Shown: positions 1-8,341 of the stretch, in pieces
Layout of the letters: each line of letters opens with the position of its first letter
How positions within the stretch are numbered: the stretch's first letter is position 1
From: Candidatus Brocadia sp.
GTDB taxonomy: Bacteria; Planctomycetota; Brocadiia; Brocadiales; Brocadiaceae
Assembly (NCBI GenBank): GCA_030837935.1
Contig: JAUQXU010000177.1
Location: forward strand, 1-13,054
Length of the DNA: 13,054 bases
Reading direction: 5' to 3'
Position numbers and translations under genes: made by a program
Notes under the pieces: generated by a model
The model's database searches: none
What the model saw: the letters and a program-made list of their open reading frames with translations, nothing else
What the model was told of the DNA's origin: nothing

Positions 1-8
1 ATGACACA

Positions 9-27
9 CTTTTTCATCATGAAAAAG
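9..27. repeat. Perfect AT-rich palindrome beyond the 3' end of the response regulator gene
   Basis: Two 9-base arms (CTTTTTCAT and ATGAAAAAG) flank a single C. The element lies about 75 bases past the stop codon of the minus-strand response regulator. As RNA it would form a weak A-U stem. There is no GC core and no clear U-tract, so it is not a convincing intrinsic terminator. It could be a protein-binding dyad belonging to a gene to the left of the window. Confidence 0.4.
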
Positions 28-100
28 ATATAAGGTATAGGGTTGCATGACATACTTTATTTTTTCCTTGCATCATTAAAAAAACAGATAAATAGGTATC

Positions 101-1816
101 CTATATTTTATAATTATTCTCTTGTGTTCCTATCTTGTAGTCTTTCATCTTTCGGTAGAGAGTCCTTCGACTCATGCCTAACAGCCGTGCAGCCCCAGTC
201 TTGTTCCACGCAGACTGTTCAAGTGCCCGAAGGATTACACGGGATTTTTCAGCTCTCGAATCTTTAAAGGGAGAAACCTTAGTTCCGGTGAATTCTTTAA
301 ACGTGGGTGGCAGATCGTCTATAGTAATGACGCTTTGATGGCATAGGATAAATGAATGCTCCAGGGTATGTTCCAGTTCCCGAACATTTCCCGGCCAGGT
401 ATAGTTCATAAATATTTTCTGAACGTCCATAGATAAAGCGGTAATCTCCTTGTTTAACTTTTTATTCAATATTTTCAAAAAGTGATTTACCAGTAACGGT
501 ATGTCTTCCCGCCTTTCCCTTAATGGAGGCAGGCTCATTTCCACTACCTTAAGACGGTAATAAAGGTCTTCACGGAACTCTCCTCGCTTGACTTTTTCAC
601 GAAGGTTTTGGTTCGTTGCAGTAATAACCCGGACATCGGCCTTCATAGGGTTCGAGTCCCCGACACGTTCAAATTCCTTCTCCTGCAATACCCTCAGGAG
701 CTGAAGTTGTATCCGGGGGGATATATCACCAATTTCATCCAAAAAAATAGTACCGCCTTCTGCTTTCTGAAATCTACCAATCCTCTCCTGAAGAGCGCCC
801 GTAAAGGCGCCTTTAACGTGCCCAAAGAGTTCACTTTCAAGCAAATTTTCCGATAAAGCTGAGCAATTCACCTTAACCATGGGTTTATGACTGCGTGCCC
901 CGCTGTAATGGATTGCCTCGGCAACCAGTTCTTTCCCTGTCCCACTTTCGCCGAGTAGCAAGACCGTAGTCTGATAATCTGCTAGATCCTCTACAAGGGT
1001 ATATATCGCCTGCATCTTATCGCTTTTTCCTATGATGTTGTGGAATTTGCGACGTTCTTTCATGTCTCGTTCCAGATCAATCAGACGAGTATCATCTCTT
1101 ACTATCAAAACCGCACCAGAAAATATACCTTTATCGCTTAGGAGTGGGTAGGTAGAAATACTCACGACCTGATGCGGCTTATTGATGTGTTTGCATTCAA
1201 GATTGGATATTTCAAAAGGTTGTTTTTTTAGAATGGTTTCCTGAAGGGTATCGAAACATCTTTTAGCACAATATTTCTGGACGGTACTAAGCATCTTTCC
1301 GGCAGAGGTGCGAGATAAATTGCAGATTTGTCCGGTGGCTTCGTTCATTTCAACAACGTTTAAATCCTTATCTACCGTGATAATTGCATCCTTTACACTC
1401 CTGAATATCGCCTCCAGGTTTGTCCGATATTTCTCCTTTTCATCTATCACACCTTTGTGCCGTAATGCCACCTTTGTCACACGCAATAAAGTATTTTGTA
1501 GCACAGGCTTAGGAATGTAGTCAAAGGCGCCCAACCGAAGCGCTTCTGAGGCAGTTTCAACATCTGGAGAGCCCGTAATCATGACAACAGGGCAATTGAG
1601 ATTCTTTCCCTTAATATATCTCAAGATTTCAATACCGCTCTTACCGTCCAACAGAATATCTACAAATATCAAATCGAAAATTGATTCATCAATTGCCGAC
1701 AAAGCCTCACTAAGGTCTTTGGCAGTCGACACCACATATCCCTCGTCAAAAAGAAAGCTTTCAAAGGTAAATCTGATATTCTCTTCGTCGTCAATTACAA
1801 GAATTTTCTTTTTCAT
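101..1816 (-). CDS. Sigma-54-dependent response regulator (REC-PAS-AAA+-Fis HTH), NtrC type
   Basis: A cytoplasmic transcription activator of 571 residues that remodels sigma-54 RNA polymerase with ATP when phosphorylated. The receiver domain (about 1-120) has acidic D9/D10, phospho-acceptor D53, T81 and K103. A PAS domain (about 130-245) follows and carries cysteines at 165, 183, 187 and 208. The AAA+ domain (about 260-490) has Walker A GESGTGKE (289-296), the sigma-54 contact loop GAFTGA (336-341), Walker B ending in D360-E361, and the EFREDLYYRL stretch (413-422) with arginine-finger residues. A Fis-type helix-turn-helix closes the protein (about 525-567). The ATG start is supported by an AAGGAGG ribosome site a few bases upstream. 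It is the last gene of the operon, 127 bases after the kinase, its presumed partner. All catalytic residues are present. The target promoters are unknown. Confidence 0.95.
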   Translation of the reverse strand: MKKKILVIDDEENIRFTFESFLFDEGYVVSTAKDLSEALSAIDESIFDLIFVDILLDGKSGIEILRYIKGKNLNCPVVMITGSPDVETASEALRLGAFDYIPKPVLQNTLLRVTKVALRHKGVIDEKEKYRTNLEAIFRSVKDAIITVDKDLNVVEMNEATGQICNLSRTSAGKMLSTVQKYCAKRCFDTLQETILKKQPFEISNLECKHINKPHQVVSISTYPLLSDKGIFSGAVLIVRDDTRLIDLERDMKERRKFHNIIGKSDKMQAIYTLVEDLADYQTTVLLLGESGTGKELVAEAIHYSGARSHKPMVKVNCSALSENLLESELFGHVKGAFTGALQERIGRFQKAEGGTIFLDEIGDISPRIQLQLLRVLQEKEFERVGDSNPMKADVRVITATNQNLREKVKRGEFREDLYYRLKVVEMSLPPLRERREDIPLLVNHFLKILNKKLNKEITALSMDVQKIFMNYTWPGNVRELEHTLEHSFILCHQSVITIDDLPPTFKEFTGTKVSPFKDSRAEKSRVILRALEQSAWNKTGAARLLGMSRRTLYRKMKDYKIGTQENNYKI

Positions 1817-1943
1817 CTTCCCCTCCTTATACCAGTAAGGAGAGCAAAAAGCATTCCGTTGCCTTTTGAAGAAATAAGGTTTCTGAAGAACCTCATTATT
1901 ACATTCTTAAAACAGAGACGCATGTTAAATCCTGTCATAGTTT

Positions 1944-4900
1944 CTATACTGCCGGCAGAATAACTTCAATCCTGGTAAATTCCCCTTCAGCCGCATGAAT
2001 CAGAAGTTTACCGTCATGATCACGTATGATGCTTTGGCTGATGCTTAAACCAAGCCCAGTTCCCTTCCCCCTTGGCTTCGTGGTAAAAAATGGATTCATT
2101 ATTTTTTCTAAAATATCAGCAGGTATACCAGTACCCCCATCACAAAAACTAATCTTTACATACGGATCATTATCAGACATTATTGCTTCACCTCGAATCT
2201 CAAGAATTTTATTTTCATGCGTTTCCGGGTATTTCTCGTTCAAGGCATATCGTGCATTGCTGATGATATTCAAAAAAACCTGTTGAATTTGCTGTGCGTG
2301 AACAATTGTTTTTGGAAGTTTTTGGGGAATATGCACAAATAATTTAATATGTTCCTTTTTTAACTGGGTAGCGACGAGAACAAGGGTATCAGACAATATT
2401 TCAGAGACATGAAAGACACCCCTTTGTTCTTTTCTGTCAGGTGGCCTGGCAAAATCGAGAAGGGTCTTAACGATAGTGGCTATACGATTCCCCTCCTTTA
2501 TAATTCGGTTGGCAATATCATGTTCATTGCTTCCCTTTTCACTTCTGTTAATCAATATCTGGGCGCAATTGATAATACCCGTTATGGGATTATTGATCTC
2601 GTGAGCGACACCTGCCGCCAGTTCACCCACAGACGCCAGGTGTCGAGAGCGTATGCTCTGCATTTGCAAGGCTACTTTCTCGGTAACGTCCCAGAATATG
2701 CCTAACACACCATTGATTTGACCTTTTTCATCTCTCATGGGGGTTTTCACCGTGTGGATAATTAATTCCTGTCCATCTTTGATATATTTCTCTTCCATAT
2801 CCTCAGTTTTTTCTGAGTTCATAATTCTTCTATCATCTGCCCTGTATTTTTCGGCAAGCGCCTTAGGGAAAAAATCATAATCCGTCTTTCCGACGACTTC
2901 ATCTGGGCGGATTTTCAAATCCCTTGCATAGTTTTCATTACAAGACACATACCGTGAATCCTTATCCTTATAAAAAATCCTTTGCGGAAGATTTTCAACC
3001 AGCATCCTGTATTTACCTTCGCTCAAACGGAGCGCTTCCTCAGATTGCTTACGATCAATACCGATCGCAATGATATCCGATGCGGAGGCCAAAGCCCTGA
3101 TGGTAAATTCCGTAAGCGGCTTGCAAGCAAACATCGCAAGAACTCCCACCAGACGTCCCTCAACAATCAATGGATATCCGGCAAAGGAGACCAGTCCTTC
3201 TCGTTTGGCCCAATCCTTGTCGCTGATTTGTTCGTCATCGATGATGGAATTTGTCAGATGTGGCTTACATTCCCGGGCAATACGGCCAATCTTGAATTTG
3301 CCAACAGGGATTCGACTATGAGGACCATCAATATGTGTATATATGCCAGCGCTTGCCTGCAATTCCATTATATTTTCCTTTTCATTGAGTGTCCAGATAC
3401 GGGCAAATGCTGCATCAAGATAATCAACTACAGCCTTAGCACATTGGTCCAGTATTTCATGCAAGGTCGTGCCTTCGGCAAGGGAAATGCTTATGTCTTT
3501 AACAAATGACGTCAGGCGTATCCGCTCGACCAATGCCTTTCTTCGCTTTTGCTCGGTAATATCTATCCCAAAGGAAATCATCCCCATAATCTTTCCTTGC
3601 TCCAGCACATCACTGTTCTGCCATGAAATGTATTTCATTCTGCCGGACTTCGTAATAATAGAATTCTCATGGGTTTTTGGCATCTGCTCACCTGCTTGCC
3701 ATTTGGCAAATACTTGCCAGGTAAAGGGCTGTTTGTCTTTTGGCACTATCACTTCAAACCAATTTTTACCAATAATCTCGGTTTTTTTATAACCCGTAAT
3801 TTCTTCTGCAGTCTTGTTAAATATTTGAATAGCGCCCATCACATCAATGCCAACAACCATCACATTCGCTGTCTCAATAAGATTTTCAGCGTAATCTTTT
3901 GCCTGTCGTAAGGCATCCATCATTCTTTGACGCTCGGTGTTGTCTGCAATGATTCCCAGGATACCTTCAATGTTACCATAAGAATCAAACAGCGGGGCGG
4001 CTGACAGACTGATATTAATCGGAGAACCATCTCGCCTTCGCCTCCATACCTCCGCCTTAACCGATTCTCCGTTCAATACCCTATTACGCAGGGTATTGAA
4101 TTCACCCATCTTATCTTCCGGCACAAAGGGAATGATATGGTCAAGCGCCTCTCGTTCTGTCCAGCCAAATGTGCGCTCTGCGGATGGATTCCAGAGCTTG
4201 ACATTCCCATGTGAATCAAGCACAGTAATGGCCAACGGAGAAGCGTGAATGATTGTCTGAAGGGTTTGGTTTGTTTCCCGCAGCATATTCTCCATTCGAT
4301 TTCTCTCGGTTATATCCCTGGCAATACCAATAACTCCCATGATCCTTCCCTGATCATCTCTTAACGGAAGATTTTTATATTCGCATAATATTCCCGTATC
4401 CTTAAAACAGACCTCAAATCTTGGACTCTCCCCTCTCAATGTCTTTGTGTAATATTCCATCCCTGTTTTCAAGTTCTCTTCGTCAAAGAGCGGCGCAAAT
4501 GATTTCCCCACGAATTCATCAGGTTTGTGATTGGTAAGTTTTTCAAAGGCAGGATTTACAAACAATATGTTTCCTTGTGTATCGCAGATATATGCTAAAT
4601 CAGCCATTTGCGAAATGAGAATTTCATACTTTCTCAATTCTTCTTTCGCCCTTTTATGTCCAAGGATCTCCGCTTCTAAAAGTTCGTTAGTCTTCGAAAG
4701 TGTGAACGTACGGTCCTTAACACGCATTTCCAGGTCGCTGTTTAACGTTCGCAATGCCTCATCCTTGCGTCTGTGTTCTAAGGCATTGACAAAGATTTCA
4801 CCTACTATTTTGAGCAAATTAATATCTTGTTCTGTCCATGTTTTTTCCGTCCGTACCGAATCAAATCCTAAAAAACCAACAAGCGTTCCACCGTAAGCCA

Positions 4901-6131
4901 CAGGAACAATTACAAATGACTGAACTGCTTGTGATTGTACCAGTTTTCTTTCTGCATGGGCACAATCGGGCATATCACTCAGCCGGGGAACATGAATAAC
5001 TTCGAAACGCTTCAGTTTTTCCATCCCCCAGGGAAAATAGTCAACGGGAACACCTTTGAGATTTTCAATTTGGGGATCAATTCCTTCAGCACACCATTCG
5101 TGGGTATTATCCATTCTCTCGTTGCCATCCAAGTACAGAAAGACATACGTGCGGTCAACATTTCCAAATTCTCCCATCAATTTCAACGAACGGTTTATCC
5201 CAATGTCAACCTCATCTGGCGCCAGGTTGATAAAGTTCGTTGATATAGCCGCTATAAGTTTCTCCATTTTGACCCGATACTCTAATAATTCCTCTGCCCT
5301 CTTACGTTCAGAAATTTCCTTCCTCAGATCATCATATGATGTCTTCAGCGAACGGGTCATCTTGTTAAAATTCACGGAAAGTTGTCCAATCTCATCTCTG
5401 GAACGGGCTTCCACTGTTTGCGAGAGGTCGCCTTTACTAATATCAAGAGTCATATTTGCCATTTGTTGTAATGGTAAAACAAGGTATCTTGTAAGAAATA
5501 TGGTAATACATGTCCCACCTAAAATTATTATTAATCCAATGGGGAAAAGGCTTCGCAAAACGATCCCGTTTATCCTTCTTTTTAATTTATGTGAAGAGAT
5601 ACCTATCTGGACAAAACCCAGAGTTTTTTGTTCAACGTTTATCTTGACTTCATCTAAAACCTGTGCTGCAAATGACTCCTCTGAGAAAGTTTGTTTCTCA
5701 AAAACAGGTATAGAAAAATCATAAAACACATCCTCTAAGGAGGGAAGATTGCATGTAGTCATCAGTATTTCATGATTTTCTGAGCCCTTTTTGGCAGGAA
5801 TTTCTTCCATATCGATAGAAAGCCAGGGGGCATTTCCTGCAACCAATACCGATTGAATATTTGATATACGCCAGTAACCTATTTCCTTTTCCCTGTCAAG
5901 CGATTGAATCATTTTGAGGGGGGTGTCAAGAAACGCCTGCTGAGTATAGCTCAGGGCGTATTTGACTTCATTGTCCTGAGCAAGCAGTATAACAAGGGAC
6001 TCCCCAAATTTTTTCAGCGCCTTCTCTTGTTGCCTTTTTGTATGTAGCAAAAATAATATACAACTAAGGGTGGCAATGACAATTGTCAGTGTACTCGTAA
6101 AAGCAATAATTTTTGTGCGGATACCCATCAT
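1944..6131 (-). CDS. Membrane-bound multi-PAS/GAF sensor histidine kinase
   Basis: A 1395-residue kinase. Transmembrane helices at about 9-29 and 195-214 bracket a periplasmic region of about 165 residues. Then come HAMP (about 212-265), a short coiled coil, GAF (about 290-455), a second coiled coil (about 455-500), PAS 1 (about 500-610), PAS 2 (about 620-735), PAS 3 (about 745-862), GAF 2 (about 875-1028), PAS 4 (about 1035-1152), HisKA and HATPase_c. The phosphorylated histidine is H1177 in the H-box VAHEINNP. The ATPase has N-box N1292, G1 DGGTGIP (1331-1337), the FF pair 1348-1349 and G2 GKGTGLGLS (1355-1363). The kinase core looks intact. There is no receiver domain, so the sigma-54 regulator downstream is the obvious phosphoacceptor. 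The start is a double ATG (MMG) 12 bases after the substrate-binding protein stop. It has only a weak ribosome site, which suggests translational coupling. The signal is not identifiable from sequence; the periplasmic part may contact the upstream binding protein. Confidence 0.93.
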   Translation of the reverse strand: MMGIRTKIIAFTSTLTIVIATLSCILFLLHTKRQQEKALKKFGESLVILLAQDNEVKYALSYTQQAFLDTPLKMIQSLDREKEIGYWRISNIQSVLVAGNAPWLSIDMEEIPAKKGSENHEILMTTCNLPSLEDVFYDFSIPVFEKQTFSEESFAAQVLDEVKINVEQKTLGFVQIGISSHKLKRRINGIVLRSLFPIGLIIILGGTCITIFLTRYLVLPLQQMANMTLDISKGDLSQTVEARSRDEIGQLSVNFNKMTRSLKTSYDDLRKEISERKRAEELLEYRVKMEKLIAAISTNFINLAPDEVDIGINRSLKLMGEFGNVDRTYVFLYLDGNERMDNTHEWCAEGIDPQIENLKGVPVDYFPWGMEKLKRFEVIHVPRLSDMPDCAHAERKLVQSQAVQSFVIVPVAYGGTLVGFLGFDSVRTEKTWTEQDINLLKIVGEIFVNALEHRRKDEALRTLNSDLEMRVKDRTFTLSKTNELLEAEILGHKRAKEELRKYEILISQMADLAYICDTQGNILFVNPAFEKLTNHKPDEFVGKSFAPLFDEENLKTGMEYYTKTLRGESPRFEVCFKDTGILCEYKNLPLRDDQGRIMGVIGIARDITERNRMENMLRETNQTLQTIIHASPLAITVLDSHGNVKLWNPSAERTFGWTEREALDHIIPFVPEDKMGEFNTLRNRVLNGESVKAEVWRRRRDGSPINISLSAAPLFDSYGNIEGILGIIADNTERQRMMDALRQAKDYAENLIETANVMVVGIDVMGAIQIFNKTAEEITGYKKTEIIGKNWFEVIVPKDKQPFTWQVFAKWQAGEQMPKTHENSIITKSGRMKYISWQNSDVLEQGKIMGMISFGIDITEQKRRKALVERIRLTSFVKDISISLAEGTTLHEILDQCAKAVVDYLDAAFARIWTLNEKENIMELQASAGIYTHIDGPHSRIPVGKFKIGRIARECKPHLTNSIIDDEQISDKDWAKREGLVSFAGYPLIVEGRLVGVLAMFACKPLTEFTIRALASASDIIAIGIDRKQSEEALRLSEGKYRMLVENLPQRIFYKDKDSRYVSCNENYARDLKIRPDEVVGKTDYDFFPKALAEKYRADDRRIMNSEKTEDMEEKYIKDGQELIIHTVKTPMRDEKGQINGVLGIFWDVTEKVALQMQSIRSRHLASVGELAAGVAHEINNPITGIINCAQILINRSEKGSNEHDIANRIIKEGNRIATIVKTLLDFARPPDRKEQRGVFHVSEILSDTLVLVATQLKKEHIKLFVHIPQKLPKTIVHAQQIQQVFLNIISNARYALNEKYPETHENKILEIRGEAIMSDNDPYVKISFCDGGTGIPADILEKIMNPFFTTKPRGKGTGLGLSISQSIIRDHDGKLLIHAAEGEFTRIEVILPAV

Positions 6132-6143
6132 GGAATCTCTAAA

Positions 6144-7238
6144 TTATGGAAATAACACTATATCAGGAAAAGCCTTAAAAACTGACAGCTTTATTCCAAT
6201 CATCTTAGCGGTTTGGGTGTTTAAGGTTATCTGCAATTTATCTGGCCGTTTAACACCTAACGAAGTTTTCGTCGGATCATTTAACAGCGTTTGTACCATT
6301 TGAGCTGCCTGCCTACCCGTGTATGCATAATCCGGAGAAATGGAAATCAATGCCCCTGCTTTAACGATTGCGCTTGAAGTGCAAAATGTAGGGAGGCGAT
6401 TTTTTGAGGTTTTATTAACGATATCCTCAACTGAATCCTTTGTGATTACCGTACCATCAGGCACTATCCACAAGGCATCAATTTTATTGATATTATTTTT
6501 TAGCGCGGATGAGACCTCGTATTCAGATAACACCTCTATTTTAAAAAGATTAATTCCAAATTTTCCAGCCACGTTCGTTGCGTCAGAGATAATTTTTCCC
6601 GTCTTTTTTGAGTCATACAAGACTCCTACATTTTTTCGTAAACCAAGAATCTCTTTGAGAAGGGCAAATTGGTCCTCAAGTGAAGCCTCAGAAGAAATAC
6701 CCGTAATATTCGTTCCGTGTAAATTAAAGCGCTCATGATTAATCACCATACAAAATATCATGGGGATATCAGGAAACTGATCTTTAGCAAGGGTTGCCGC
6801 AAGCACACCTACGGCTAAGATAAGCTTAGGCTTTCCACCTTTGATAGCTTGAACAACCTTTTTGGCTTCTTCTGTATCTCCTTTTAAGTCATAAATTGCC
6901 TTAATGAAAATATTTTTTTCCTTGCATCCTTCTTCGAACCCGCTAATCGCTTCATTGTAAGCTGCAATTTGTTGGCTTCTGATTATAATAACTGTATTTT
7001 CATCGACATGCGTCGCTTTGGAAGCCGCAATTGTTTCACTGGCAACTACCATTAATTCTCCCACATTACCTGACCAATTGTATTTGGAAACCGCAATTTT
7101 TTCTGCGGCAACAACCATAGGAACTTTTAATAGTGCAGAGAATGTACATATGAGTACAAACCAAAATACCATAATCCCACTGTGGCTTACCATAGAGCAA
7201 ATTAAACCATTCATTGATCTTTTCTGTTTAGGATTCAC
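6144..7238 (-). CDS. Periplasmic ABC-type substrate-binding protein (ABC_sub_bind family), operon-linked to the kinase
   Basis: A 364-residue exported protein. The N-terminus has basic residues (K4, K6, R7), a hydrophobic core at about 22-40 and a possible signal peptidase site after A44/A45 (VVAA-E). The mature part has the family pattern: a short strand followed by S88-QQIAAYNEAISGF (to 101), a region around 137-146 like 'PKLILAVG', and paired Rossmann-like lobes as in periplasmic binding protein type I folds. Members of this family often stand beside PAS kinases instead of transporters. No permease or ATPase gene is present here, so a sensory role is inferred. The ligand cannot be told. 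The assigned start is GTG at 7238; ATG at 7214 (residue 9) is an alternative with a slightly better upstream AGAAAAG. I keep GTG because it supplies the basic n-region of the signal peptide. Residues 41-52 and 63-74 are near-duplicates. Confidence 0.88.
   Translation of the reverse strand: MNPKQKRSMNGLICSMVSHSGIMVFWFVLICTFSALLKVPMVVAAEKIAVSKYNWSGNVGELMVVASETIAASKATHVDENTVIIIRSQQIAAYNEAISGFEEGCKEKNIFIKAIYDLKGDTEEAKKVVQAIKGGKPKLILAVGVLAATLAKDQFPDIPMIFCMVINHERFNLHGTNITGISSEASLEDQFALLKEILGLRKNVGVLYDSKKTGKIISDATNVAGKFGINLFKIEVLSEYEVSSALKNNINKIDALWIVPDGTVITKDSVEDIVNKTSKNRLPTFCTSSAIVKAGALISISPDYAYTGRQAAQMVQTLLNDPTKTSLGVKRPDKLQITLNTQTAKMIGIKLSVFKAFPDIVLFP
7018..7118 (-). repeat. In-frame 35-base direct duplication within the binding-protein gene
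   Basis: Bases 7018-7052 and 7084-7118 match at 29 of 35 positions and are offset by 66 bases (22 codons), so the frame is kept. In the protein this gives MVVAAEKIAVSK (41-52) and MVVASETIAASK (63-74). The first copy spans the predicted signal peptidase site, and the second offers another possible site. Confidence 0.8.
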
Positions 7239-7324
7239 TATCGATAATAGGTTTGATAATGGTTTTTAGTAAAATAAGGGTGCTCACATAAGGTCATTTC
7301 AGTGCATGTCGTTAAACCTGAAAA

Positions 7325-7348
7325 ATTATACATAAGCAAAATAGATGC
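7325..7348 (-). promoter_or_regulatory. Candidate sigma-70 promoter for the binding protein-kinase-regulator operon
   Basis: The minus strand carries a perfect TATAAT (7325-7330), preceded by TG. No good -35 hexamer exists at 16-18 bases; the nearest candidates resemble GTATGG or TATGGC at 7347-7353. Transcription would start near 7318, leaving a leader of about 80 bases before the GTG. A weak -35 beside dyads suggests an activated promoter, but this is inference. Confidence 0.4.
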
Positions 7349-7352
7349 CATA

Positions 7353-7369
7353 CTCAGATTGCATCTGAG
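7353..7369. promoter_or_regulatory. Perfect 7-base inverted repeat next to the candidate operon promoter
   Basis: CTCAGAT and ATCTGAG are separated by TGC. The element sits immediately upstream of the -35 position of the minus-strand promoter, where an activator or repressor could bind. No regulator family is recognised from the sequence. Confidence 0.45.
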
Positions 7370-7374
7370 GACAG

Positions 7375-7398
7375 TGTGAAAATTGTTAATATTTTACA
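7375..7398. promoter_or_regulatory. Imperfect dyad TGTGAAA-N10-TTTTACA
   Basis: Seven-base arms with one mismatch are spaced by ten bases, giving a 24-base symmetrical element 6 bases from the previous inverted repeat and upstream of the operon promoter. The outline is somewhat like Crp/Fnr-family sites, but the spacing is wrong for a confident call. Confidence 0.3.
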
Positions 7399-7490
7399 GG
7401 GGCATGATTCACTTACTGCCTCATGGTGATCTTTGTAGTATTAGCAACAGGAAATGAGTGAGAAACGGTATGACTCTATTTTGAAACGAT

Positions 7491-7512
7491 GTTCGAAGAT
7501 TCATCTTTGAAC
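7491..7512. promoter_or_regulatory. Inverted repeat downstream of parA
   Basis: Arms GTTCGAAGAT and ATCTTTGAAC pair at 9 of 10 positions around TC. The element lies 60 bases past the parA stop on the minus strand. It is not followed by a U-tract in either direction, so it looks more like an operator or a stabilising 3' hairpin than an intrinsic terminator. Confidence 0.4.
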
Positions 7513-7571
7513 ATATCTTATGAATCCTCCCATAATCATGATTTATCAAACAGGTTAATGATTCAGCAAAA

Positions 7572-8336
7572 CTATGTCTTTTCCCTTTCCAACATCTCTT
7601 TCGCTAAATTCGTGTAATCGACGGCGCCTGGGCTATCCGGTGCGTAGAGGGTAATCGGCTTTCCGGAGATAGGGCATTCTGCCAGACGTGTATTTTCTCT
7701 AATGATCGAATCAAAAACCTTTTCTTTAAAACGCTCTTTGATCTGATTATACACCTCATTGCTGAGGTTTGTCCGGCTATCGAACCGGCAGGCAATGATC
7801 CCTGTCACCTCAAGGTTATGATTCAACCTTTCTTTTACCACTTGTACCGTATTCATAAGGGTTACGAGACCATTTAATGCCAATACCTTTGTTTCTAAAG
7901 GAATAAAGACCTCTCTGACAAAGGTTAATGCATTGATAGTAATTAGCCCCAGCGAAGGGGGACAATCCAGCATAATATAGTCGTATTTGTTTACAACAGG
8001 CAATAACCGTTTGCGCAAAATGAGGTCTCTCCCTTTTTCGTGGGCAAGAATCCTTTCAACACCTGCCAACGCTACATTGGCAGGCGCCAGGGTCAGGTTC
8101 TCAACGCATGTCTTCGTAAGAATTTCTTCAAAATAGACCTCTTCCAGAAACACGTTGAACATAGACCGTTCGAGATTATGGATGTCCAGACCTAGCCACG
8201 AACTGAGATTTCCCTGGGGATCCAGATCAACCAAAAGTACCTTTTTACCGAGGTGGGCAAGGCAGGCGCCCAGATTTACGGTAGTTGTTGTTTTGGCCAC
8301 GCCCCCTTTTTGATTTGTTAGTGCAATACTTCTCAT
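7572..8336 (-). CDS. parA: ParA/Soj-family ATPase, orphan
   Basis: A 254-residue P-loop ATPase of the ParA/MinD superfamily, which moves cargo or chromosomes by ATP-dependent dimerisation on the nucleoid. Numbering from the ATG at 8336, the deviant Walker A is KGGVAKTT (10-17) with the signature K10 and the P-loop K15. Switch I is DLDPQGN (37-43) and Walker B ends in D124 of LDCPPS. The length matches Soj-type proteins without an N-terminal DNA-binding domain. The reading frame stays open to 8429, but only from a TTG, and the extra 31 residues are unlike the family; I therefore start at the ATG, where the conserved fold begins. There is no obvious Shine-Dalgarno; a palindrome lies 5 bases upstream. 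No parB or parS-like site is visible nearby, so it may position something other than the chromosome. It shares its strand with the signalling operon. Confidence 0.92.
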   Translation of the reverse strand: MRSIALTNQKGGVAKTTTTVNLGACLAHLGKKVLLVDLDPQGNLSSWLGLDIHNLERSMFNVFLEEVYFEEILTKTCVENLTLAPANVALAGVERILAHEKGRDLILRKRLLPVVNKYDYIMLDCPPSLGLITINALTFVREVFIPLETKVLALNGLVTLMNTVQVVKERLNHNLEVTGIIACRFDSRTNLSNEVYNQIKERFKEKVFDSIIRENTRLAECPISGKPITLYAPDSPGAVDYTNLAKEMLEREKT

Positions 8337-8341
8337 GTATT

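Larger units (their letters stand above)
7239..7571. other. Intergenic region between parA and the signalling operon
   Basis: This 333-base stretch has no credible gene. It holds a candidate minus-strand -10 box and three dyad symmetries, listed separately. A 12-codon minus-strand ORF follows a GGGAGG near 7528, but it is too short to support. There is no clear terminator with a U-tract after parA, so read-through from parA into the operon is possible. Confidence 0.6.

Noticed and set aside
1877..1893. Hairpin between the kinase and regulator genes as a terminator
   Set aside because: The stem has only five pairs plus a wobble and there is no U-tract, so read-through to the regulator is likely.
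5056..5724. 222-codon plus-strand open frame
   Set aside because: It lies wholly antisense to the kinase gene, has no family pattern and no ribosome site. The same applies to the other long antisense frames at 2982-3509, 4531-4896 and 6340-6738.
7239..7571. Sigma-54 (-24/-12) promoter for the signalling operon
   Set aside because: No GG-N10-GC pair with acceptable flanks was found on the minus strand. The same search in 8430-8822 gave only a poor match near 8528.
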